A stretch of 7,803 nt of DNA from Verrucomicrobiales bacterium (GTDB lineage Bacteria; Verrucomicrobiota; Verrucomicrobiia; Limisphaerales; JAFMIX01): NCBI GenBank assembly GCA_017853785.1, contig JAFMIX010000095.1, positions 1 through 7,803 on the forward strand, read 5' to 3'. Below are positions 1 to 7,803 of the stretch, piece after piece (the stretch's first letter is position 1; each line of letters starts with the position of its first letter). The notes under the pieces are model-generated. The model was not told the origin of the DNA. It was given only the letters and a program-made list of their open reading frames with translations, and ran no database searches. A program made the translations under genes and the position numbers.

Positions 1-563
1 ACAAGCCCTTCCTTATGTGCATCGAGGACGTGTTCAACATCGAAGGTCGCGGCACGGTCGTCACCGGTCGTGTGGAGCGCGGGGTTCTCAAAAAGATGGA
101 CGAAGTCGAAATCGTCGGCTTGGGCGACACCCGCAAGACGGTGGCTACCGATATTGAAATGTTCCGCAAGTTGCTGGATAGCGCGAGCGCCGGCGAAAAC
201 GTCGGTGTGCTGCTGCGCGGCACGAAGAAGGAAGAAGTGGAGCGCGGCATGGTGCTCGCGAAGCCCGGTTCAATCACGCCGCACACCAAGTTCAAGGCGG
301 AAGTGTATGTTTTGACCAAAGACGAAGGTGGTCGGCACACCCCGTTCTTCACCAACTACCGTCCTCAGTTCTATTTCCGCACCTCAGACGTGACGGGCAC
401 GCTGACGCTGCCTGCGGGCGTCGAGATGGTGATGCCTGGCGACAACGTCGCGGTGGAAATCGAATTGCAGAAGTCGGTCGCGATGGACAAGGGCTTGAAG
501 TTCGCCATCCGCGAAGGTGGGCGGACCATCGGTTCGGGCATCGTCACCGAAGTCTTGAAGTAA
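1..563 (+). CDS. tuf: Elongation factor Tu, C-terminal part (5' end outside window)
   Basis: EF-Tu is the GTPase that carries aminoacyl-tRNA to the ribosomal A site in the cytoplasm. The reading frame enters at base 3 and gives 186 residues ending at TAA 561-563. They begin KPFLMCIEDVF, which is the start of domain 2, so the GTP-binding domain 1 (roughly 200 residues) lies upstream of the window. Visible EF-Tu signatures are GRGTVVTGRVERG (domain 2), EMFRKLLD, AGENVGVLLRG, KPGSITPHTKF, GGRHTPFF and YRPQFYFRTSDVTG (domain 3), with the usual C-terminal FAIREGGRTIGSG. Nothing is broken. The only oddity is Cys in LMCIEDVF, where many EF-Tu proteins have Pro (LLPIEDVF). A terminator-like hairpin follows the stop. 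Whether this is one of two tuf copies in the genome cannot be seen here. Confidence 0.99.
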   Translation, partial: KPFLMCIEDVFNIEGRGTVVTGRVERGVLKKMDEVEIVGLGDTRKTVATDIEMFRKLLDSASAGENVGVLLRGTKKEEVERGMVLAKPGSITPHTKFKAEVYVLTKDEGGRHTPFFTNYRPQFYFRTSDVTGTLTLPAGVEMVMPGDNVAVEIELQKSVAMDKGLKFAIREGGRTIGSGIVTEVLK

Positions 564-575
564 AGATTGGTTTTA

Positions 576-618
576 AAAAATGAGGAGTGCGGGGTGATAA
601 GCCCTGCCTCCCATTTTT
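576..618 (+). terminator. Rho-independent terminator after tuf, possibly bidirectional
   Basis: Starting 12 nt after the tuf stop, a long stem can be drawn. Bases 584-587 pair with 608-611 and 589-594 with 602-607, with T588 bulged, one G.T pair and the 7-nt loop TGATAAG. If A583 is also bulged, the stem continues with TG 581-582 pairing CA 612-613 and AAAAA 576-580 pairing TTTTT 614-618, for about 17 bp in all. The T run after a GC-rich stem is the classic intrinsic terminator layout. The matching A run means it could also stop transcription from the opposite strand. Inference: it ends the tuf mRNA or lowers read-through into the tRNA genes. Confidence 0.75.
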
Positions 619-621
619 CGT

Positions 622-641
622 CTCGTCCGAGAACGGGCGAG
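622..641 (+). other. Hairpin between tuf terminator and tRNA-Trp
   Basis: CTCGTCC (622-628) pairs with GGGCGAG (635-641) around the loop GAGAAC, giving 7 bp with one G.T pair. It lies 18 nt before the mature 5' end of tRNA-Trp and has no T run after it. It may belong to the tRNA precursor leader. I could not pick out a convincing promoter in 619-659, so the tRNA genes may be transcribed by read-through from tuf or from a promoter of unfamiliar type. Confidence 0.4.
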
Positions 642-659
642 CAGCTCGGTTGGAAGGCT

Positions 660-735
660 ACGGCGGTAGCTCAATTGGCAGAGTAGCGGTCTCCAAAACC
701 GTTGGTTGGGGGTTCAAGTCCCTCCCGCCGTGCCA
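660..735 (+). tRNA. trnW: tRNA-Trp (anticodon CCA)
   Basis: A complete 76-nt cloverleaf with encoded CCA. The acceptor stem is 660-666 with 725-731 (7 bp, A1-U72). The D stem is GCTC 669-672 with GAGT 681-684. The anticodon stem is 686-690 with 698-702, and loop CTCCAAA puts anticodon CCA at 693-695. The variable loop has 5 nt (703-707). The T stem is 708-712 with 720-724 around TTCAAGT. The discriminator base is G732, followed by CCA 733-735. A1-U72 and G73 are the identity elements expected for bacterial tRNA-Trp. Its place between tuf and secE is common in bacteria. Confidence 0.99.
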
Positions 736-759
736 GCCTTCGCGGGATGCGAAAGCTGG
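733..759 (+). other. Hairpin overlapping the tRNA-Trp CCA end
   Basis: CCAGC (733-737) pairs with GCTGG (755-759), and TTCGC (739-743) pairs with GCGAA (749-753), with a C738/A754 mismatch between them and the loop GGGAT. The outer stem takes up the CCA of tRNA-Trp. There is no T run, so it is not a standard terminator. A role in 3' processing of the precursor is possible but is inference. Confidence 0.45.
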
Positions 760-786
760 GCTAGGTGTGGTAAGTAATCGGTGCGG

Positions 787-800
787 CGGGCTTCGGCTCG
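787..800 (+). other. UUCG-tetraloop hairpin between the two tRNAs
   Basis: CGGGC (787-791) pairs with GCTCG (796-800) around TTCG, giving 5 bp with one G.T pair. C(UUCG)G is among the most stable RNA tetraloops. It sits in the 86-nt spacer between the tRNA genes, 21 nt before mature tRNA-Ser, and is probably a spacer structure of the precursor transcript. Confidence 0.45.
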
Positions 801-821
801 GCAAGCCAGTCTGCTGATAGT

Positions 822-911
822 GGAGAGGTGGCAGAGTGGTCTATCGCGGCGGTCTTGAAAACCGCTTTGGGCGAAAGCTCAACGGGGGTTCGAATCCCTC
901 CCTCTCCGCCA
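822..911 (+). tRNA. trnS: tRNA-Ser (anticodon TGA)
   Basis: A complete 90-nt class II tRNA with encoded CCA. The acceptor stem GGAGAGG 822-828 pairs perfectly with CCTCTCC 901-907. The anticodon stem is 849-853 with 861-865, and loop CTTGAAA gives anticodon TGA at 856-858, reading UCA and probably other UCN codons. The long variable arm typical of serine tRNAs is present: 867-872 with 877-882, closed by a GAAA loop. The T stem is 884-888 with 896-900 around TTCGAAT. The discriminator is G908 and CCA is 909-911. The D stem (GCA 831-833 with CGC 845-847) holds an A-C mismatch at its third pair. The gene sits 31 nt before secE. Confidence 0.99.
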
Positions 912-912
912 A

Positions 913-930
913 CCTGCCGGTAAAAGCAGG
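913..930 (+). other. Small hairpin between tRNA-Ser and secE
   Basis: CCTGC (913-917) pairs with GCAGG (926-930) around an 8-nt loop, one base after the tRNA CCA end and 12 nt before the secE start codon. It is followed by an A-rich stretch, not a T run, so it does not look like a terminator. It could mark the boundary where the tRNA is cut from the secE mRNA. The pairing is short and could be chance. Confidence 0.3.
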
Positions 931-942
931 CAAAAATTTGAG

Positions 943-1206
943 ATGAATAACTGGACGTCAACTTTGATCTGGATCGCCGTGATTGGCGGTTTGTTCGCAT
1001 TTTTGTGGTGGCGGGGCTATCTGAACCGGTTGCGCGATTACGTGGCCGCGACCCGAGAAGAATTGAACAAATGCACTTGGCCCACTAGGGATGAGTTGAA
1101 AGGCTCCACGGTGTTGGTTGCGGTTTCCATCCTTCTCCTGGGTGTATTTACCATGGCGGTGGATTGGATCATGGTCAATGCCGTCATCTGGTTGGACAAG
1201 ATTTAA
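943..1206 (+). CDS. secE: Preprotein translocase subunit SecE
   Basis: SecE is the small clamp subunit of the SecYEG protein-export channel in the cytoplasmic membrane. This 87-residue protein has the family hallmark ELNKCTWPTRDEL at residues 40-52 (usual form EL.KV.WPTR.E), an amphipathic segment leading into the essential C-terminal membrane helix at about 57-80. A second, N-terminal hydrophobic segment lies at about 7-23, so two membrane spans are predicted. Many bacterial SecE proteins have one span and E. coli has three. The ATG at 943 is the start that includes the first span. Only a weak AGG (928-930) precedes it. It ends 12 nt before nusG, the standard secE-nusG pairing, so co-transcription is very likely. 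Confidence 0.97.
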   Translation: MNNWTSTLIWIAVIGGLFAFLWWRGYLNRLRDYVAATREELNKCTWPTRDELKGSTVLVAVSILLLGVFTMAVDWIMVNAVIWLDKI

Positions 1207-1218
1207 GGCACTAATAAA

Positions 1219-1767
1219 ATGCAAAGCCAGTGGTTCATCGTTCATACGCTGTCCGGCCAGGAGCAAAAGGTCAGGGAGAGCATCGAGAAGCGGATCAAGC
1301 CCGAGGAAATGGGCGAATACATCCGCGAAGTCCTCGTACCGATGGAAAAAGTCGTCGAGGTTCGAAATCAGAAGAAAACGGTCTCCAATCGGAAGCTCTG
1401 GCCCGGCTACGTTTTTCTGGACATGGTCTTGCTGGATGAGAATAAGAAAGTCATCGAGAAGCCGTGGTATTTCATCAAGGAAACCCCCGGCGTCATCGGC
1501 TTCGTTGGCGGTGAACCGCCCGTGCCGACGCCCAAGGATGAAGTCGAGGCCATCAAGGCGCAGATTTCCGCCTCGGAAGAGCGTGAAAAACCGAAGGTCA
1601 ATTTCGAGGTCGGTGAGACCATCAAGATCAACAACGGTCCGTTCCTGAACTTCAGCGGCGTGATTGAGGAGATCGAACCTGATCGCGGTAAGTTGAAAGT
1701 TACGGTCAACATATTCGGACGAAACACGCCGGTGGAACTCGAATACTGGCAAGTAGAGAAAGCTTAA
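1219..1767 (+). CDS. nusG: Transcription termination/antitermination factor NusG
   Basis: NusG binds the RNA polymerase clamp and suppresses pausing. Its C-terminal KOW domain contacts Rho or ribosomal protein S10, linking transcription to termination or translation. The 182 residues match the usual bacterial length. The N-terminal NGN domain (about 1-108) begins QWFIVHTLSGQEQKVRESIEKRI and contains KLWPGYVFLDM and TPGVIGFVGG. A charged linker follows (about 109-128). The KOW domain (about 129-182) has FEVGETIKINNGPFLNFSGV and ends NIFGRNTPVELEYWQVEKA. The Phe at 166 corresponds to the E. coli KOW-domain Phe165 important for partner binding. AAGG at 1205-1208, overlapping the secE stop, is the only Shine-Dalgarno candidate. 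The rplK start lies 6 nt after the stop. Confidence 0.99.
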   Translation: MQSQWFIVHTLSGQEQKVRESIEKRIKPEEMGEYIREVLVPMEKVVEVRNQKKTVSNRKLWPGYVFLDMVLLDENKKVIEKPWYFIKETPGVIGFVGGEPPVPTPKDEVEAIKAQISASEEREKPKVNFEVGETIKINNGPFLNFSGVIEEIEPDRGKLKVTVNIFGRNTPVELEYWQVEKA

Positions 1768-1773
1768 AATTTT

Positions 1774-2199
1774 ATGGCAAAGAAAGTCACAGGACAGATC
1801 AAGTTGCAGATTGCTGCCGGTCAGGCCAACCCCGCGCCGCCCGTCGGCCCGGCGCTCGGCCAACACGGTGTGAACATCATGGGCTTCTGCAAGGAGTTCA
1901 ACGCCGCCACCAAGAACGATGCCGGCCTCGTCATCCCCGTGGTCATCACGGTATATCAGGACAAGTCGTTCACGTTCATCACCAAGTCGCCGCCCGCCTC
2001 AGTGCTGCTCAAGAAAGCCGCCGGCATCACCGCTGGCAGCAAGACGCCGAACAAAGACAAGGTCGGCAAGGTGACGCGCAAACAGATTTTGGACATCGTG
2101 AAGATGAAGTCCAAGGACATCAACGCCGGCTCGGAAGACGCCGCCGTGCGGTTGATCTCCGGCACCGCCCGCAGCATGGGCATCGAAGTCGTCGGTTAA
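1774..2199 (+). CDS. rplK: 50S ribosomal protein L11
   Basis: L11 binds the GTPase-associated region of 23S rRNA (around the 1070 stem) at the base of the L10-L12 stalk and takes part in factor binding and the stringent response. The 141 residues match the family length. The N-terminal domain has the proline-rich helix PAPPVGPALGQHGVNIMGFCKEFN (starting near residue 20), which in other species is part of the thiostrepton site, and IPVVITVYQDKSFTF. The C-terminal rRNA-binding domain has SPPASVLLKKAAG, TPNKDKVGKVTRKQ and the closing GTARSMGIEV. The start is 6 nt after the nusG stop without a recognisable Shine-Dalgarno sequence, so translational coupling to nusG is likely. Confidence 0.99.
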   Translation: MAKKVTGQIKLQIAAGQANPAPPVGPALGQHGVNIMGFCKEFNAATKNDAGLVIPVVITVYQDKSFTFITKSPPASVLLKKAAGITAGSKTPNKDKVGKVTRKQILDIVKMKSKDINAGSEDAAVRLISGTARSMGIEVVG

Positions 2200-2247
2200 A
2201 CCACAACCGCGGGAGAGCCAAAAGCTCGCTTGCACCGCACTAAGTAA

Positions 2248-2946
2248 ATGCCAAGCAAACGCTACAAAAAAGCCCTCGAACTCGTGGATGCAAACAAGAC
2301 GTATCCCCTCAAGTCAGCCGTGGAAGTGCTGACCAAGTTCCCCAAAGCCAAATTCAACGAGACCATTGACCTCGCGTTCCGCCTCGGTGTGGATCCGAAA
2401 CAATCTGACCAGCTCGTTCGCGGCACTGTCCCCCTCCCGCACGGCAGCGGCAAGACCGTCAAGGTCCTCGTCTTCGCCAAGAGCGGCCAGGCGGCGGATG
2501 CGGCCAAGGCGGCCGGTGCGGAATTCGTCGGCTTCGACGACATGATCGCCAAGTGCAATTCCGGCTGGAACGACTTTGATGTCGCCATCGCCACGCCTGA
2601 AGCCATGAGCGAAGTCCGCAAGCTTGGTAAAGTGCTCGGACCGCGCGGCCTCATGCCGAACCCCAAGACCGGCACCGTGACCGACGATACCGCGAAAGCG
2701 GTGCGCGAAGTCAAGGCGGGTCGCGTCGAGTTCAAAGTAGACAAGACCGGCAACGTTCATGTCGCCGTTGGCAAAATCTCCTTCACCCCGGAGCAGATCG
2801 CAGACAACGCCCGCGTCGTCATCGACGCCGTGGTGAAGTCCCGGCCCTCCAGTGTCAAGGGCATCTTTGTGCAGAGCTGCACGCTTTCCGCCACAATGAG
2901 TCCCGCTGTCCGCGTGGATCTCAAGGAATTCAACGTCGCCGCGTGA
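2248..2946 (+). CDS. rplA: 50S ribosomal protein L1
   Basis: L1 forms the mobile L1 stalk of the large subunit near the E site and helps release deacylated tRNA. In several bacteria it also represses its own rplKA mRNA by binding an rRNA-like site. The 232 residues fit the family (E. coli has 234). Domain I holds the N terminus (SKRYKKALELVD) and the C terminus. The signature LGKVLGPRGLMPNPKTGTV is at residues 126-144 in the inserted domain II, and KAGRVEFKVDKTGNVHVAVGK follows. A 48-nt gap separates it from rplK, with only a 4-bp GAGC/GCTC hairpin (2214-2226). I could not identify an L1 operator there. No Shine-Dalgarno sequence precedes the ATG. Confidence 0.99.
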   Translation: MPSKRYKKALELVDANKTYPLKSAVEVLTKFPKAKFNETIDLAFRLGVDPKQSDQLVRGTVPLPHGSGKTVKVLVFAKSGQAADAAKAAGAEFVGFDDMIAKCNSGWNDFDVAIATPEAMSEVRKLGKVLGPRGLMPNPKTGTVTDDTAKAVREVKAGRVEFKVDKTGNVHVAVGKISFTPEQIADNARVVIDAVVKSRPSSVKGIFVQSCTLSATMSPAVRVDLKEFNVAA

Positions 2947-2971
2947 TCAACCCTTAACCAATTTACGAACC

Positions 2972-3484
2972 ATGCGTGCTGAAAAACAGATCCTCACCAA
3001 GGAATACCGCGGCCGGCTCAACGCCTCGCCCTTCTTCATTGTCGTCAACTACACGGGCTTGAAGGTCGCGCCGCTGACCGAACTCCGCCAGCGCCTCAAG
3101 AAGGCCGGCGCGGAAGTCCACATCGTCAAAAACTCCATCTTCCGCATCGCGGCCAAGGAAGCCGGCGTGGCCGACCTCGGCGCAGCGCTGGCGGGCCAGA
3201 TCGCCGTCATTACCGGGCAGAAGGACATTTCCGCTGCCGCGAAGGTGGTCAAGAACTTCGCCGCCGAATTCACCAAGCCGAAAATCGAATTCGGCTTCCT
3301 GAACAACCAACGCCTGGAAAACAAGGACGTGCTCGTGCTTGCGGACCTGCCGAGCATCGAAGTTCTGCGCGGCAAGCTCCTCGGAGCGTTGCAAGCACCG
3401 GCGACCAAGCTTGTCGCCCTCATCAACACCCCTGCGAGCCAGCTCGCCCGGGTATTGTCGGCAAAAGCCGCCAAAGGCGCATAA
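2972..3484 (+). CDS. rplJ: 50S ribosomal protein L10
   Basis: L10 is the stalk base: its N-terminal domain binds 23S rRNA and its long C-terminal helix carries two or more L12 dimers. The 170 residues compare with 165 in E. coli. N-terminal hallmarks are ILTKEYRGRLNASPFFIVVNYTGL, ELRQRLKKAGAEVHIVKNSIF and AGQIAVITGQKD. The C-terminal helix region LRGKLLGALQAPATKLVALINTPASQLARVLSAKAAKGA provides the L12-binding segment. The gap from rplA is only 25 nt, without a Shine-Dalgarno sequence and without space for the long L10 leader found before rplJ in E. coli and Bacillus. A strong hairpin begins 4 nt after the stop codon. Confidence 0.99.
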   Translation: MRAEKQILTKEYRGRLNASPFFIVVNYTGLKVAPLTELRQRLKKAGAEVHIVKNSIFRIAAKEAGVADLGAALAGQIAVITGQKDISAAAKVVKNFAAEFTKPKIEFGFLNNQRLENKDVLVLADLPSIEVLRGKLLGALQAPATKLVALINTPASQLARVLSAKAAKGA

Positions 3485-3488
3485 CCAT

Positions 3489-3517
3489 TTCCCGGCCGCC
3501 TGGAAGGTGGTCGGGGA
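3489..3517 (+). promoter_or_regulatory. Strong hairpin just after rplJ
   Basis: TTCCCGGCCGCC (3489-3500) pairs with GGTGGTCGGGGA (3506-3517) around the loop TGGAA, giving 12 continuous pairs, three of them G.T. It begins 4 nt after the rplJ stop. The following sequence (TACTAACCAACAACAACG) has no T run, so an intrinsic terminator is unlikely. It could be a processing or stability element separating rplJ from rplL. The structure is seen in the sequence; the role is inference. Confidence 0.6.
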
Positions 3518-3539
3518 TACTAACCAACAACAACGTAAA

Positions 3540-3591
3540 TCGTCGGTTTGCGGGCAGTGAACCGAAATCCGCCGGGCCCGGCGGACGACGA
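3540..3591 (+). promoter_or_regulatory. Alternative-pairing region with perfect palindrome before rplL
   Basis: An 18-nt perfect palindrome at 3568-3585 can form a 7-bp stem (TCCGCCG with CGGCGGA) capped by GGCC. Upstream, TCGGTT (3543-3548) pairs with AACCGA (3560-3565). Alternatively TCGTCG (3540-3545) pairs with CGACGA (3586-3591), stacking directly on the palindrome stem and breaking the upstream hairpin. The two folds exclude each other. There is no T run; the sequence then becomes purine-rich (GAAGAAAGAAAAACAG) up to the rplL ATG. A role in setting the high L12 output is inference. Confidence 0.5.
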
Positions 3592-3611
3592 GACGAAGAA
3601 AGAAAAACAGT

Positions 3612-4004
3612 ATGGCCCTGGATAAAGCAAAAATCGTAGAAGAGTTGAGCAACGCAACCGTCATCGAGATCGCCGATCTCGTGAAGGAACTGGAAACCAA
3701 GTGGGGCGTCACTGCCGCCGCTCCTGTCGCTGTCGCCGCTGCTGGCGGTGCCGCCGCAGGTGGCGCGGCTCCGGCTGCCGAAGCGCAGACCGCGTTTGAC
3801 GTGATTCTCGTTTCCGTTCCCGCGGACAAGAAGATCGCCGCCATTAAGGCTGTGCGCGAAGTGAAGGCCGGTCTCGGCCTCGCCGAAGCCAAGGCGCTCG
3901 TTGAAGGCGCTCCGAAGCCCGTGCTCGAAGGCGCAAACAAGGCTGACGCCGACGCCGCCAAGAAGAAGCTCGAAGAAGCCGGCGCGAAGGTCGAAGTCAA
4001 GTAA
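3612..4004 (+). CDS. rplL: 50S ribosomal protein L7/L12
   Basis: L12 dimers form the flexible stalk that recruits EF-Tu, EF-G and other GTPases, and are present in several copies per ribosome. The 130 residues show the standard plan: an N-terminal dimerisation domain that binds L10 (1-34, DKAKIVEELSNATVIEIADLVKELE), an Ala/Gly/Pro-rich hinge (about 35-59, with repeated AAAGG-type stretches), and the C-terminal factor-binding domain (about 61-130, FDVILVSVPADKKIAAIKAVREVKAGLGLAEAKALVE ending EEAGAKVEVK). The hinge is slightly long. It is preceded by a 127-nt structured spacer and a purine-rich stretch with no perfect Shine-Dalgarno sequence, and followed by a 215-nt spacer before rpoB. Confidence 0.99.
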   Translation: MALDKAKIVEELSNATVIEIADLVKELETKWGVTAAAPVAVAAAGGAAAGGAAPAAEAQTAFDVILVSVPADKKIAAIKAVREVKAGLGLAEAKALVEGAPKPVLEGANKADADAAKKKLEEAGAKVEVK

Positions 4005-4020
4005 GGCGGAGTTTCAAATC

Positions 4021-4057
4021 CGGGCGGCGGTTCTACCGCCGCCCGAACATCAATTTT
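4021..4057 (+). terminator. GC-rich hairpin plus TTTT: terminator or attenuator between rplL and rpoB
   Basis: CGGGCGGCGG (4021-4030) pairs perfectly with CCGCCGCCCG (4036-4045) around TTCTA, beginning 16 nt after the rplL stop. After an 8-nt gap comes TTTT (4054-4057). The stem is as strong as any intrinsic terminator, but the T run is short and displaced, so partial termination is more likely than a full stop. In E. coli an attenuator in the same spacer lowers rpoB relative to rplL. The same role here is inference from position and structure. Confidence 0.65.
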
Positions 4058-4088
4058 GCAGATTGTTAGTGCGGATACTCGTCAGTCC

Positions 4089-4104
4089 TTCGTCTCCGGA
4101 CGAA
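4089..4104 (+). other. Short hairpin in rplL-rpoB spacer
   Basis: TTCGTC (4089-4094) pairs with GACGAA (4099-4104) around TCCG, a perfect 6-bp stem. It is the second of four stems in the spacer. Its right arm could also pair with TCGTC at 4193-4197, so it may be part of a larger fold. Confidence 0.45.
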
Positions 4105-4118
4105 ATCGGGCTGAAAGT

Positions 4119-4150
4119 GGCAAGTTCGCTGCGGGAGCAGTGTCCTTGCC
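4119..4150 (+). promoter_or_regulatory. Two-part hairpin with GNRA loop in rplL-rpoB spacer
   Basis: GGCAAG (4119-4124) pairs with CTTGCC (4145-4150). After a 2x2 internal loop (TT/TC), CGCTGC (4127-4132) pairs with GCAGTG (4137-4142) around the GNRA-type loop GGGA. This is 12 pairs with one G.T. Such an interrupted stem resembles double-strand RNase processing sites, and E. coli has an RNase III site in this same spacer. No T run follows. Function is inference. Confidence 0.5.
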
Positions 4151-4181
4151 TTCTGTCGTTTGTCAGGTTTGTTGAAAAATC

Positions 4182-4201
4182 GGCCGGCGCCGTCGTCGGC
4201 C
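4182..4201 (+). promoter_or_regulatory. Hairpin immediately upstream of the rpoB ribosome binding site
   Basis: GGCCGGCG (4182-4189) pairs with CGTCGGCC (4194-4201) around CCGT, giving 8 pairs with one G.T. It ends 9 nt before the AAGG (4211-4214) that serves as the likely ribosome binding site of rpoB. It could affect ribosome access or mRNA processing; that is inference. Confidence 0.45.
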
Positions 4202-4219
4202 ACTGAAGAAAAGGTCAAA

Positions 4220-7803
<3,584 letters not shown>

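Noticed and set aside
587..817. 76-codon + strand frame over tRNA-Trp
   Set aside because: It reads through the tRNA gene and its spacer hairpins; the translation resembles nothing and is a chance frame.
958..1866. 302-codon - strand frame across secE, nusG and rplK
   Set aside because: Antisense of three conserved genes, with no motif or independent context.
2200..2247. Possible L1 operator in the rplK-rplA gap
   Set aside because: Only a 4-bp GAGC/GCTC hairpin is present; I could not match it to the rRNA-like L1 binding site.
2963..4000. 345-codon - strand frame spanning rplJ and rplL
   Set aside because: It crosses two conserved genes and their spacer; the Ala/Ser/Thr-rich part is the reverse of the L12 hinge coding region.
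4056..4079. Possible sigma-70 promoter (TTGCAG ... GATACT) before rpoB
   Set aside because: The spacing between the two boxes is 12 nt instead of about 17 and the -10 match is poor.

Overview
The window is a conserved bacterial housekeeping locus read entirely on the + strand: 3' part of tuf (EF-Tu), tRNA-Trp(CCA), tRNA-Ser(UGA), secE, nusG, rplK (L11), rplA (L1), rplJ (L10), rplL (L7/L12) and most of rpoB (RNA polymerase beta), which runs off the right edge. The sequence is moderately GC-rich by eye. The order tuf / tRNA-Trp / secE / nusG / rplKAJL / rpoB is widespread in bacteria, including Chlamydiae and relatives. The protein flavour, the weak or missing Shine-Dalgarno sequences and the tuf-trnW-secE linkage suggest a member of the PVC superphylum, most likely Verrucomicrobiota. 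That placement is an inference from resemblance, not the result of a search.

Layout. 1-563: domains 2 and 3 of EF-Tu. 564-942: a tuf terminator with A- and T-tracts, then two complete tRNA genes with encoded CCA ends, separated by short hairpins. 943-2199: secE, nusG and rplK, tightly packed with gaps of 12 and 6 nt. 2248-3484: rplA and rplJ. 3485-3611: a 127-nt structured spacer. 3612-4004: rplL. 4005-4219: a 215-nt spacer holding four clear hairpins, the first a perfect 10-bp GC stem followed by TTTT. 4220-7803: rpoB, 1194 codons without a frame break, lacking only about the last 60-80 codons.

Functional logic. EF-Tu, the tRNAs and L11/L1/L10/L12 serve translation. L10 and L12 form the stalk that recruits EF-Tu. 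NusG couples RNA polymerase, whose beta subunit is encoded downstream, to the ribosome or Rho. SecE is part of the SecYEG channel. All protein families look intact and ordinary.

I found no unknown system, mobile element, CRISPR array or defence gene. The least explained content is RNA-level: the rplJ-rplL and rplL-rpoB spacers carry clustered stable stems where differential expression of L12 and RNA polymerase subunits would be set. The tRNA-Ser gene between tRNA-Trp and secE is a modest variation on the usual order.
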